64,000 nucleotides of DNA from SAR324 cluster bacterium (GTDB lineage: Bacteria > SAR324 > XYD2-FULL-50-16). The stretch is taken from positions 1 through 64,000 of the forward strand of contig JANQGX010000020.1 in assembly GCA_028282885.1 (NCBI GenBank), written 5' to 3'. Within the stretch, counting starts at the first letter, position 1; every line of letters starts with the position of its first letter. The notes below the pieces were generated by a model. That model saw only the letters and a program-made list of their open reading frames with translations, was not told the DNA's origin and did no database searches. The translations under genes and the position numbers were made by a program. Shown piece by piece: positions 26,414 to 35,309 of this stretch.

Positions 26414-26989
26414 ATGGATATTTCAACCTTGGAGTGTTATGAGAAGATATTGCTTCTGCCAGGTAAGTGCTATGTTACCAGGAAGAAAGTGGTTATTTCG
26501 ACCCTGTTGGGATCTTGTGTATCGGTCTGCGCCTATGATGCATTAGCCGGAGTGGTCGGTATGAACCATTTTCTTAACTCAGATGAAGTGATGGATATGT
26601 CGAAAAGCTGTTACACCGATAACAAGGGACAGTTTGCCATTTCATCCACGGATCTGCTCCTCGATTCCATGTTGGCAGCAGGGGCGAGAATCAACAGTAT
26701 CAGGGTCAAGGTTTTTGGCGGGGCCAGCTTAATGGAAGCGACCTCGGGGAAAGGCACTTTGTTTTCCATCGGAAAGAAAAATGTCGAGTGCATTACCAAT
26801 TATTTGGAACGCAACCGAATCCCGATCGATGCTCGTGACCTGGGAGGAAACCGATCCAGACAGATCTACTATTTTTCGGATACTTTTGAGGTCCTGATGA
26901 AGTACAGCAGTGAAAGCCGCCGACAACCTAAAGTCAATGCGGTTCGTCTCCTTGACAATATGGCGCCGCGATTCAGACTTTCCGCCTGA
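26414..26989 (+). CDS. cheD: Chemoreceptor glutamine deamidase CheD
   Basis: A 191-residue CheD. The enzyme deamidates glutamines in methyl-accepting chemotaxis receptors and in some species binds CheC. The catalytic cysteine is Cys35 in LLGSCVSVCAYD and the histidine His52 in GMNHFL; KVFGGASLM near residue 98 and DLGGNRSRQIYYFSDTFEV are further conserved blocks. Length is at the upper end of the family (160-200). No other chemotaxis gene is within the window, so it is an orphan cheD, convergent with a multi-PAS histidine kinase. Confidence 0.92.
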   Translation: MDISTLECYEKILLLPGKCYVTRKKVVISTLLGSCVSVCAYDALAGVVGMNHFLNSDEVMDMSKSCYTDNKGQFAISSTDLLLDSMLAAGARINSIRVKVFGGASLMEATSGKGTLFSIGKKNVECITNYLERNRIPIDARDLGGNRSRQIYYFSDTFEVLMKYSSESRRQPKVNAVRLLDNMAPRFRLSA

Positions 26990-27026
26990 ACTCGTCAACG
27001 GACTTTAGTGTATTTTGTGATGGAGT

Positions 27027-29705
27027 CTAGGCCTCCATCTTTTTTTTGATTGGAAGCTGGATGATAAACCGGGTGCCCAACTCCGGTGTGGATTCCACCT
27101 CCATCGAACCCCCATGATTCTCGGTGACGATGAAATACGAAACCGAGAGACCCAGCCCTGTTCCTGAGCCGACTTCCTTAGTTGTGAAAAATGGTTCGAA
27201 AATTCGCTTTCTGGTCGCCTCTGCCATTCCGGGACCATTATCTTCAATCTCTATACGAACGGTTATACTGTTGGGTTGCTTCAAGCGGAGAGTGAAGAGT
27301 GCTTTTTTCTCGCTTTGCGGGGGGATCTCCGCCATTGCCTGTGCACCGTTTTTCAGAATATTGAGGAAAACCTGCTGAATCTGACTGGCCGCACATTGAA
27401 TGCCGGGGAGAGGGCTTTCGTACTCTCTTACGATCTCGATTCTTCGGAAGTCATATTTTCTTTTGAGGTCGTAGTCATTCCCGGCGATTTCCACCGTTTT
27501 ATCCAACAGTTCAGCAAGATCATAATACATATACTGGTGATCGCTTTTTCGACTGAAAGTCAGCATATCATCAACAATTCTGGATGCTCTTTTTCCGGAT
27601 TCAAGGATTGCTTCGGCGATACTGAAGTAGCCGCTTTTTTCCATGAAGGAGGAGAGTTTTTCCCATTCCAGGCCGAATTCAGAGGCTGTTTTTCTGTATC
27701 TGGGGACATTCCCCTTCATACGATTCAGCATGACCTGGATATTCTGCAGAATTCCGGCCAGGGGATTGTTGATTTCATGCGCCATGCCGGCGGCCAGGCC
27801 CCCAACCGACATCATTTTCTCGGATTGTATCATCATTTCCTGCATTCTCACCCGTTCGGACACATCGTCAATTCGAATGACCGCTCCGTCGATACCATCG
27901 GCAATCAGGGGGTAAACCTCCACATCGTTGTATTGAATGCTATCACTGGTTTTTACCGCAACCCTATCCTTTTTAATTGGTTTGCGCTGGTGAATAGCCT
28001 TTTTCACGGTATCCAGCTCGATGGAACTGTGTTTGTATACATCGTGAAATAACCTGTTTTGCACTTCATCGGAGCTTTTGCCTGTGATTTGCTGGGCTGC
28101 ATGGTTCCACTGTGTGATTTTCCCTTCGTTATCAACACCGATAATCAGGGAAGGCATGGAGTCAATGATGTTTTTCAGATATTTTCTTAAGCGAACGGCC
28201 TCCTCCTTAGCCTTCACCCTGTCCCCAATGTCAACAAACATGAACAACAGGTGGGTTCTTTCTTCCGAGATAAAGGGAACAATATGGGTATCAAGGGCCA
28301 CATCCCTGCCAAAGGTAGAAGCAACCTTCAGTTCCATGCGGACCTTTTTGTTTTCACTCATGGCCGAAACAGCCGCATCCAATAAGCCAATATCCTCCCA
28401 AGGTTTGATCCGGTGCATGTTTTCGGCAAGAAGTTGCTGTTTGTTTGCCCCCACAATCTTGCAGATGGCGTCGTTTACAGCAATGCATTGACCCTGGGCA
28501 TCATAGATAGCTATACCGATAGGGGATTCGGAGATAATGGTTTCGTTGAACTTTAATGTATCCGAAATCTGCTGCTCATATCTTTTATGCCCCGTAATGT
28601 CGGTGGCAATTCCACACACTGCGTATGTGTTACCGTCGGAGTCTTGAAGGGGGAACTTGATATGGAGATAACTGCGGACCGCACCTCTCAAAATCACCTG
28701 ATCTTCGAATTCCGCCGAACTGCCGGATTTTATAACCTTCAGATCATATTGCCGGTACGTTTTGGCGCGCTCATGATTGATCAAATCGAAATCGGTCTTT
28801 CCCACTATCTCTTTGCCAGGTCTTCCCACCATTTTTTCGAATTGGCGATTAACCATCAGGTAATGGCCTTCCAGGTTCTTTAAAAACATCATGGAAGTTG
28901 CATTGTCAAAGACTGACTGAAGCCGCTCCTCGCTTTTTTTCAGAGATTTTTCCACCTCCTGACGTTCCAGGATTTCTGCTTCCAGTCGTTTGTTTATCCT
29001 TGTTAAAGAATCCTCCCGACCCTTAATTTTCATCGCCATCAGGGAGAATTTGGATATCACTTTTTCGATTTCCTGATGTCGGGAAGCCAGCCCATCATGC
29101 AGGTACTCTCCCCTCGAAATCTGGTTAATTCGCTCAACCAGAAGGTTCATCGGTTGAATCAGGTATAGTCCTATCAGAAGCCTTGCCATGGCGGCCAATG
29201 ATATGACAACAGCCAGTGTTGTGATAATGCCCATTCTAAACAGTTCATTAACTTTCTCCCTGTATTGGCGGGACGTCAGTCCCAGTTCAATCGATCCCAG
29301 GGTTCTACCGTTGTGTGTGATATCCCTTTGCCGTACATAGATTTCCGATAAGTCATCTTTCTGTCGGTCGAAGAGGGTTTTCTGGCTGAAGGCATCTGTC
29401 AACCGGATCTTGGCAACCAGGTCATTGTTGAAATAGGATTCAACGGTTTTGGTTACACTCTCGTCGTTCATGACCCACATGGGAAGCTCCAGGCTGTCGG
29501 CAAGGTAATCCAGGTACTCACTGGATTTTTGCTCCAGATTCACTTTCTCGTTCCGTAAAAGAATCTGGTAATGAACCACGGAGGTGAGGGTCGATGCAAG
29601 TATGACAATTATCACCAGGCTGATGACAAGATCCCGGGAAATAGAGCGGTTAACCTCCTTATGCGGTCGCTTGGATCGATCCCTGATTATTTTTTTAAGA
29701 ATCAT
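27027..29705 (-). CDS. Membrane histidine kinase with HAMP and three PAS domains
   Basis: An 892-residue sensor kinase. Membrane helices at about 25-47 and 158-182 enclose a periplasmic region of some 110 residues; then HAMP (182-235), a short coiled coil, PAS domains near 262-375, 385-495 and 505-620, a HisKA domain with the phosphorylated His643 in GMAHEINNPL, and a HATPase_c domain with N (NILKNGAQAM), G1 (DNGPGMAE) and G2 (GSGTGLGLSV) boxes. The NtrB/ZraS-like H-box suggests a partner sigma-54 type response regulator, but none is adjacent. An exported solute-binding-like protein is encoded 114 bases upstream on the same strand and may deliver the signal. Confidence 0.93.
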   Translation of the reverse strand: MILKKIIRDRSKRPHKEVNRSISRDLVISLVIIVILASTLTSVVHYQILLRNEKVNLEQKSSEYLDYLADSLELPMWVMNDESVTKTVESYFNNDLVAKIRLTDAFSQKTLFDRQKDDLSEIYVRQRDITHNGRTLGSIELGLTSRQYREKVNELFRMGIITTLAVVISLAAMARLLIGLYLIQPMNLLVERINQISRGEYLHDGLASRHQEIEKVISKFSLMAMKIKGREDSLTRINKRLEAEILERQEVEKSLKKSEERLQSVFDNATSMMFLKNLEGHYLMVNRQFEKMVGRPGKEIVGKTDFDLINHERAKTYRQYDLKVIKSGSSAEFEDQVILRGAVRSYLHIKFPLQDSDGNTYAVCGIATDITGHKRYEQQISDTLKFNETIISESPIGIAIYDAQGQCIAVNDAICKIVGANKQQLLAENMHRIKPWEDIGLLDAAVSAMSENKKVRMELKVASTFGRDVALDTHIVPFISEERTHLLFMFVDIGDRVKAKEEAVRLRKYLKNIIDSMPSLIIGVDNEGKITQWNHAAQQITGKSSDEVQNRLFHDVYKHSSIELDTVKKAIHQRKPIKKDRVAVKTSDSIQYNDVEVYPLIADGIDGAVIRIDDVSERVRMQEMMIQSEKMMSVGGLAAGMAHEINNPLAGILQNIQVMLNRMKGNVPRYRKTASEFGLEWEKLSSFMEKSGYFSIAEAILESGKRASRIVDDMLTFSRKSDHQYMYYDLAELLDKTVEIAGNDYDLKRKYDFRRIEIVREYESPLPGIQCAASQIQQVFLNILKNGAQAMAEIPPQSEKKALFTLRLKQPNSITVRIEIEDNGPGMAEATRKRIFEPFFTTKEVGSGTGLGLSVSYFIVTENHGGSMEVESTPELGTRFIIQLPIKKKMEA

Positions 29706-29819
29706 CTTTCAAATACCTCTCAAAAATAGGTATCCACCATTAGGGTGTTTTTCATCTGTTATTGGCAGTGCATTTGGCAAGAGTGCTATTGCTTTTACCG
29801 CCGATTCTGATTCCCTGGG

Positions 29820-30359
29820 TCAGAAGTATTCTACCCTGTGCTTTCTGCTCAGATGGTCAATGATTTCCCGTTTTTCTGAGAGAAATCGATTGAACTCATG
29901 GATCAGATCCGGATGGTTGACAGATGCCAGATAACGAAAGCTTCTAATGAAAGGAAGTTTACGGTCAAAAGCCAGAGCATTAGGTTTGTCCAAGATCCCT
30001 TCCTTGCAATGTGGCGCCCAATACGGATTATCCGGATACTTCAAATCAAGTCCCCCGTTTTTCGGGAAGTTGTGATTCAACCGTTTAAGGGGATAAGCTT
30101 TGTAGCGAAAGACATGTCCTTTGGTTTTCGCAAACAAGTCCGACAGTTCCCTGTTAAAACCCTTGTATTCACCATTGCTGTACTGCGAACAAGGCGGAGA
30201 GGCCTCAAAATCCTCTACCCCCACAACAAATGATCTTGGTTCACTTCCCAGGATCAAAGGAGTTAGCAATAGGCAGATAATGAGTATCGAGAATCCTGTT
30301 TTTAATAGATTATTGGGTTTCACCTTGGGCAGATCCCCCTGTTTTCCGGTTGGTAGCAC
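29820..30359 (-). CDS. Short exported solute-binding-like protein
   Basis: A 179-residue protein with a signal peptide (hydrophobic stretch at 20-38, FSILIICLLLTPLILGS). The mature part begins like family 3 periplasmic binding proteins (FVVGVEDFEASPPCSQYSNGEYKGFNRELSDLFAK) and ends with a typical C-terminal helix (NHPDLIHEFNRFLSEKREIIDHLSRKHRVEYF), but the centre is about 60-80 residues shorter than usual, so the second lobe is largely missing. It is either an internally deleted gene or a reduced sensory protein. It precedes the histidine kinase in the same direction and may act as its periplasmic partner. Confidence 0.6.
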   Translation of the reverse strand: MLPTGKQGDLPKVKPNNLLKTGFSILIICLLLTPLILGSEPRSFVVGVEDFEASPPCSQYSNGEYKGFNRELSDLFAKTKGHVFRYKAYPLKRLNHNFPKNGGLDLKYPDNPYWAPHCKEGILDKPNALAFDRKLPFIRSFRYLASVNHPDLIHEFNRFLSEKREIIDHLSRKHRVEYF

Positions 30360-30668
30360 GCAAGTTAGATATTATAACCTTTTTCAGGGCAAAATTCAAT
30401 TGAACACAAAAACCCAAACAGATTAAAAACCGGCCGATCCATATGGTTTAATTGGTTTATTGATCTTCAATCATACGGGTTCGCCTTTGACCAAAATGAT
30501 ATAGTCAGACCGAAAGCAGACTCCAATCTCGTCCAATAATTCTCGTGATGGCACTTAATTCCCAATCAAACCTTAAACGGCTTGAAGAACGATATTTAAT
30601 ACAGTATTCTGAAAAGAAACCGACAAACCATTTGCACCTAAACGGTATAGCCAATCAGGGGGAAGAAA
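30360..30668. other. Divergent intergenic region
   Basis: 309 bases between the binding-protein-like gene (minus) and the ferritin-like gene (plus). It should hold promoters for both. No gene or clear inverted repeat is seen; one short open frame overlaps the ferritin-like gene and is probably a shadow. Confidence 0.5.
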
Positions 30669-31205
30669 ATGGATCTGAAGCAATACTCGAAAAAGGAGAT
30701 AATTCTGACGGCTCTGAAAAGCGAGATTGATTCCGAAAAGGCTTATCTTGAACTGGCAAAGCGGGTGAAGAACTTTCTGCTGGCCGACAGGTTGAAATTT
30801 CTCGGGCAGGAGGAAAAAAAACATGCGGCTTTTTTGATTGGATTGTTTAAGGAAGAATACCCGGGGGAGCAACCCAAAGTACCGCCTGAGTCTCCGATCC
30901 CCCTGCCCGAGATCAATATTGAAGATGAGTCGCTTCCCATGAGCCAGCTTCTTGACCAGGCAAAGGAAGCCGAAGATACGGCAGCAACCTTTTATACCTC
31001 CATGATCTCGATTTTCTCGGAAGACCAATATGACAAACCTCTGGATGCGAACAATAAGGCCAGATTAGTGGCGGTAAGAGACAGTTTGTTATACCTGGCC
31101 ACCATGGAGATTGGACACAGCAAAATCCTGGAGACCGAAGCCGAGCTGGCCAGGGAAAAGGAACACCATGAAATGGACTGGGACATGATTCATGTCGGTC
31201 CCTGA
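30669..31205 (+). CDS. Ferritin-like/rubrerythrin-family diiron protein
   Basis: A 178-residue four-helix-bundle protein. Possible di-iron ligands occur in pairs: Glu in EIDSEKAYLELA and EEKKHA in the first half, then AEDTAATFY and ATMEIGHSKIL in the second, the ExxH-type spacing of rubrerythrin-like ferritins. There is no rubredoxin domain. The proline-rich linker in the middle (VPPESPIPLPEI) is longer than usual. Likely role is peroxide or iron handling in the cytoplasm. AGGGGGAAG precedes the ATG. The DUF1499 gene overlaps its end by 14 bases. Confidence 0.8.
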   Translation: MDLKQYSKKEIILTALKSEIDSEKAYLELAKRVKNFLLADRLKFLGQEEKKHAAFLIGLFKEEYPGEQPKVPPESPIPLPEINIEDESLPMSQLLDQAKEAEDTAATFYTSMISIFSEDQYDKPLDANNKARLVAVRDSLLYLATMEIGHSKILETEAELAREKEHHEMDWDMIHVGP

Positions 31206-31692
31206 TGATAAACAACCAATTTTCAGACAGCCTTTGTCAATGCAAATCCTGCTAAAGATTATGACCACAATACTCCTGATTTGCGTCGCAGCAACAGGCG
31301 GTGCGCAAACCGAGCCGGATCATGTCGACGGCATCTCCAACGGCAGGCTTCCGGCTTGTCCTGCTTCTCCTAATTGTGTGTCAACACAGTCAGACGATCC
31401 TGGGAAAAAGATGGATCCGCTTCCCTTTAAAGGGAGTCTGGAACAATCCAGACAACGAATCATCGATATTGTGCATTCCATGAAACGAACGAAACTGGTT
31501 GCCGAAACAAAGGACTCGCTTCACTTCGAATTCAGGTCGGCCCTGTTTCGATTTGTCGACGATGTCCTGTTTTACTTTGACTCCTCCAGCGAAATGATCC
31601 ATTTTCGCTCAGCTTCCAGGACAGGATATTCGGACCTGGGAGTCAACGGCAAACGCATGAAGGCAATATCAGAACAGTATTCAAAACACTAA
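31192..31692 (+). CDS. DUF1499 exported protein
   Basis: A 166-residue protein of the DUF1499 family. The diagnostic motif CPASPNCVST occurs near residue 56, followed by conserved strands (LHFEFRSALFRFVDDVLFYFD and IHFRSASRTGYSDLGVNGKRM). An N-terminal hydrophobic segment (about 20-36) acts as a signal peptide. Function unknown; family members are envelope proteins. The ATG at 31192 overlaps the ferritin-like gene by 14 bases, indicating translational coupling; an internal ATG at 31240 is possible and would give a neater signal peptide. Confidence 0.8.
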   Translation: MSVPDDKQPIFRQPLSMQILLKIMTTILLICVAATGGAQTEPDHVDGISNGRLPACPASPNCVSTQSDDPGKKMDPLPFKGSLEQSRQRIIDIVHSMKRTKLVAETKDSLHFEFRSALFRFVDDVLFYFDSSSEMIHFRSASRTGYSDLGVNGKRMKAISEQYSKH

Positions 31693-32039
31693 ACTGACCG
31701 TAGGCCTGGAAGCAATGTCCTTGCGTTCCCAGGCCCTGCCTGATCACCTGTTCCTCCGTTCCACTTCGGGATACCGCTGTTGAAGCGTCACGCCGGATTA
31801 GGTTTATAAATCGCTCCCCATTAGATGCGATCAATTCCTGCGCAATCCGATTGTGCATTTTTCCGGAAGCGATAAAGGGATGATACAGCGATCCTCATTC
31901 CGGGAATCTCATTTCGCTAGTTAACTGTTTGGGTAGATGAAATCCGTACATCTACACCGATAGGTCGACGGCTGTTCTTCTTTTTCATTGACAAGACATC
32001 GCACGGCTACCTAAGGTAAATCTGTTGTCGATGCAAACC
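31693..32039. other. Intergenic region upstream of the riboswitch
   Basis: About 350 bases after the DUF1499 gene. A hairpin GGCCTGG/CCAGGCC with inner GCAA/TTGC pairing lies near 31707-31739 just after the stop and may be a transcription end, though no T-tract follows. The promoter of the nrdDG transcript is expected near the 3' end. No gene seen. Confidence 0.5.
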
Positions 32040-32235
32040 AGCAGACACTGGTGTTATAAAAGGGAATCCGGTGTGAATCCGGAACTGCCCCGCAGCGGTA
32101 ATCAGGAACGAAAATCACATTAGACACTGTTCCAAACCGGCGTTAGATCGTAGGTTGAGTGAATGGGAAGTGGTGATGAGTAGGTCGCACACAAAGATGA
32201 ACGCAGGCCTGAGAGTCCGAAAACCTGTCGATAAC
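32040..32235 (+). ncRNA. Cobalamin (adenosylcobalamin) riboswitch
   Basis: The core sequence GGGAATCCGGTGTGAATCC followed by GGAACTGCCCCGCAGCGGTAA at 32062-32100 is the B12 box and adjacent junction of cobalamin riboswitches, almost identical to the consensus. The 3' part contains GAGAGTCCGAAAACCTGTC (32210-32229), matching the usual closing arm. It lies about 310 bases before nrdD in the same direction. In known cases B12-sensing elements before class I or III ribonucleotide reductase genes turn them off when the vitamin is available and a B12-dependent class II reductase can take over. Boundaries are approximate. Confidence 0.93.
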
Positions 32236-32545
32236 GGTGCCCAGGCATAATTTTGACCGCAGCTTTCGAGGGCGAAGATGTGGTAAGAGTTCAGCTTAGC
32301 TATTCCAGACCTTCCTGCCATTTCGAATTGCTGCCTTTCTGTTATATCTCTGTAATTATTTAATATATTTAGTTGACAAAAAGATTTGGGAAAAAAAGAC
32401 GTGAATCCGATTCCCGGATATGGTGAGACAACCCGGTCGTTTGGTATTGCGAGTTTCCTTATACACATCTGTTTATCTCAATCTTTTGGTTCTCTAAATA
32501 TGTTGGGTGATTGCTTCATATCCTACATTATCAGGTCAGGCAGAC

Positions 32546-34702
32546 ATGGAACCATCTATCAAACAAAATTCAGACCAACCGACAGTTTACCCCAACAACC
32601 AGCCATTCAGCCGATTGAAGAAACGTGATGGGAGAATCGTCACCTTTGACGCGGAAAAAATCACCCAGGCTATTCTCAAAGCGGGCAAGGCAACAGGGGA
32701 ATTCTCCGAAGCCGTCGCCAGGCGATTAATGATTCGCGTGGTCAATCTCAGCCAGACTTTGTTTGGGGAGATTACTCCCGGTGTGGAGGAGATTCAGGAC
32801 GTGGTAGAGGAGGTATTGCTGGCCTCTCCTTATAAGAAGACTGCCAAAGCATACATTATCTATCGGGATCAGCACTCAAGAATCCGGGAAATGATCAAAA
32901 AGGCAGATCTGGATCTGGTCGACAGCTATCTGGAAAAACTGGATTGGAAAGTGCAGGAAAACAGCAATATGTCTTATTCCTTGCAGGGACTCAACAACTA
33001 CGTCTCCAGTGAAATCAGCAAAACCTATTGGTTGAACAAGATTTACACGCCCGATATAAGGGAGGCTCACAATTCAGGAGCTTTGCATATTCACGACCTG
33101 GGTCAGCTTTCGGTTTACTGTGTAGGCTGGGATCTTCAAGATCTATTGCGGGAAGGTTTTCAGGGAGCGTCGGGAAAAGCTGAAAGCTCCCCGGCAAAGC
33201 ACTTGGGGTCAGCCCTGGGGCAAATCGTTAATTTCTTTTACACTTTACAGGGAGAGGCAGCAGGGGCCCAGGCTTTCTCTAGTTTTGATACCCTGTTGGC
33301 CCCTTTTATCAGATATGATGATTTAAGCTATGAAGAGGTGAAACAGTCACTTCAGGAGTTTGTGTTCAATGTCAATGTCCCAACCCGGGTGGGGTTTCAG
33401 TCACCCTTTACCAATTTGACCCTGGATCTCCAACCCCCGTCAGCCCTGAAAGATCAACCCGTGGTCATCGGAGGGCGGGAGCAAAATGAGACCTATGGCG
33501 AGTTTCAGGGCGAGATGGATCTGTTCAACCGTGCTTTCCTGGAGGTCCTGATAGACGGAGATGCCAAGGGACGAGTTTTTACCTTTCCCATTCCGACTTA
33601 CAATATTACCGCCGATTTCGATTGGGATAATCCCAATCTTTCCCTGCTTTGGGAGATTACCGCCAAATATGGAATCCCTTATTTTGCCAATTACATTAAC
33701 TCAGATCTGTCCCCGGACGACAGCAGATCCATGTGTTGTCGATTGAGACTTGACACCAGCCAGTTGGAAAGCAAGGGTGGCGGGTTATTCGGTTCAGCTC
33801 CCCTGACAGGATCTATTGGTGTGGTTACGATCAATCTGGCCCGACTTGGATTTCTGGCAAACGATGACGAGGATTTTTTGCGGCAATTGGATCAACTGAT
33901 GCAGATTGCCAAAAACAGCCTGGAAACCAAACGAAAAATCATTGAAGGACTCACCGATCAGAATCTTTATCCCTACTCCAGGTTCTACCTGAGGAATATC
34001 AAGAACCGATTCAAGACCTATTGGCATAATCACTTTTCAACCATCGGTGTGGTGGGAATGAATGAGGCCTGCCTGAATCTCCATGGCGAAAATCTGGGGA
34101 CGCGAAAGGGGATCTCATTTGCGGAAAGCGTCTTGGATCATATGCGGGAGAGACTGACCGAATTTCAGCAGGAGACGGATAACTTTTACAACCTGGAGGC
34201 AACCCCCGCTGAAAGCACCTCTTACAGGCTTGCTCGACTGGACAAAAAGAATCATCCCGGAATTCTCTGTGCCAATGAAGCCGAACATCAAAAAGGCGCG
34301 GGACCGTTCTATACCAATTCCACCCAGCTTCCGGTGGATTACAGCAGTGATATCTTCAAAGTACTTGATCTGCAGAATCAGCTTCAACCCAAATACACCG
34401 GTGGCACCGTTCAGCATATTTTCCTGGGAGAGGCGGCCCCGGACGCGGTTGCCGTCAAACGCTTCATCAGGAAGATCTGCGAAGTTTATGAGATACCATA
34501 TGTTACCCTTTCACCGACTTTCTCCGTCTGCCCCACACATGGTTATTTGAAAGGGGAGATACCGCTCTGTCCGGATTGCAGTTCAAAGACCGAGGTTTTT
34601 TCACGTGTGGTGGGTTACTTACGGCCGGTTGGCCAATGGAATGAGGGCAAGCAGGAGGAATTCAAGCTCCGATCCAGTTTCAGGGTTGGAGAACCGGTAT
34701 GA
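32546..34702 (+). CDS. nrdD: Anaerobic (class III) ribonucleoside-triphosphate reductase NrdD
   Basis: A 718-residue class III ribonucleotide reductase that makes dNTPs without oxygen. An ATP-cone allosteric domain occupies the first 100 residues (KKRDGRIVTFDAEKITQAILKAG), followed by the ten-stranded barrel. The radical site is Gly690 in SRVVGYLRPV and the C-terminal zinc site is built from CPTHGY and CPDC. The start is taken at the ATG at 32546; an in-frame GTG at 32507 has no ribosome site. The nrdG gene overlaps its stop by four bases. The upstream cobalamin riboswitch implies that a B12-dependent reductase exists elsewhere in the genome. Confidence 0.96.
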   Translation: MEPSIKQNSDQPTVYPNNQPFSRLKKRDGRIVTFDAEKITQAILKAGKATGEFSEAVARRLMIRVVNLSQTLFGEITPGVEEIQDVVEEVLLASPYKKTAKAYIIYRDQHSRIREMIKKADLDLVDSYLEKLDWKVQENSNMSYSLQGLNNYVSSEISKTYWLNKIYTPDIREAHNSGALHIHDLGQLSVYCVGWDLQDLLREGFQGASGKAESSPAKHLGSALGQIVNFFYTLQGEAAGAQAFSSFDTLLAPFIRYDDLSYEEVKQSLQEFVFNVNVPTRVGFQSPFTNLTLDLQPPSALKDQPVVIGGREQNETYGEFQGEMDLFNRAFLEVLIDGDAKGRVFTFPIPTYNITADFDWDNPNLSLLWEITAKYGIPYFANYINSDLSPDDSRSMCCRLRLDTSQLESKGGGLFGSAPLTGSIGVVTINLARLGFLANDDEDFLRQLDQLMQIAKNSLETKRKIIEGLTDQNLYPYSRFYLRNIKNRFKTYWHNHFSTIGVVGMNEACLNLHGENLGTRKGISFAESVLDHMRERLTEFQQETDNFYNLEATPAESTSYRLARLDKKNHPGILCANEAEHQKGAGPFYTNSTQLPVDYSSDIFKVLDLQNQLQPKYTGGTVQHIFLGEAAPDAVAVKRFIRKICEVYEIPYVTLSPTFSVCPTHGYLKGEIPLCPDCSSKTEVFSRVVGYLRPVGQWNEGKQEEFKLRSSFRVGEPV

Positions 34703-35301
34703 TCATCGGCGGAATCGAGCCATTCTCGCTCTCCGATTTTCCGGGGGTACTAGCGGCAGTCCTGTTCACCCAGGGATGCAATTTCCTCTGCCCCTATTGC
34801 CACAATAAGGACCTGATCCCTTTTGAAAACAATGCCGATTCGGATTTTACCAGGGAAGCCATATTATCCTATCTTCGTCAACGAAAGAACCAACTGGAAG
34901 GGGTTGTTTTTGGTGGCGGCGAACCCTGTGTTCATGAAGACCTGGTCGATTGGATGACTGAAATCCGGAACCTGGGATTTCTCATCAAACTGGATACCAA
35001 TGGCAGTTTTCCGGATCGCCTCGAAGCGTTGATCCGCCGGAGACTTCTGGCCTATATCGCTATGGACATTAAAACCCCCCTTGGCGATTATGACAAAGTC
35101 TCCGGCACTCCCCGCATAGCTGACCGGGTATCAAGATCCATGGATATCATCTCGGCCAGCAATATCCCGCATCAATTCAGAACCACCTGGGACAAAAACC
35201 TACTGACAGATTTGGACCTGGACACAATCCGTAGCCAGATTCCGAACGCTTCACCCCATGTCATTCAGGAATGCCGACAGGCCGGACACCTGCTATTTTA
35301 A
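34699..35301 (+). CDS. nrdG: Anaerobic ribonucleotide reductase activating enzyme NrdG
   Basis: A 200-residue radical-SAM protein. The cluster motif CNFLCPYC (CxxxCxxC) lies at residues 28-35 in TQGCNFLCPYCHN, and GGGEP, which binds the SAM amino group, at about 73-77. It installs the glycyl radical on NrdD, whose gene it overlaps by four bases (ATGA), so translation is coupled. It is of the TIGR02495 type, slightly shorter at the C-terminus than the usual 220-230 residues. Its stop lies nine bases from the stop of the convergent permease gene. It is the only glycyl-radical activase encoded in the window. Confidence 0.94.
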   Translation: MIIGGIEPFSLSDFPGVLAAVLFTQGCNFLCPYCHNKDLIPFENNADSDFTREAILSYLRQRKNQLEGVVFGGGEPCVHEDLVDWMTEIRNLGFLIKLDTNGSFPDRLEALIRRRLLAYIAMDIKTPLGDYDKVSGTPRIADRVSRSMDIISASNIPHQFRTTWDKNLLTDLDLDTIRSQIPNASPHVIQECRQAGHLLF

Positions 35302-35309
35302 GGGCAATC

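Noticed and set aside
27276..28052. 258-residue open frame on the plus strand
   Set aside because: Lies antisense inside the histidine kinase gene, with no ribosome site or domain; a shadow of the real gene.
34699..35301. NrdG as the activase of the 12.3 kb glycyl radical enzyme
   Set aside because: NrdG overlaps nrdD, has the short NrdG form without extra ferredoxin clusters, and known activases are specific for their partner.
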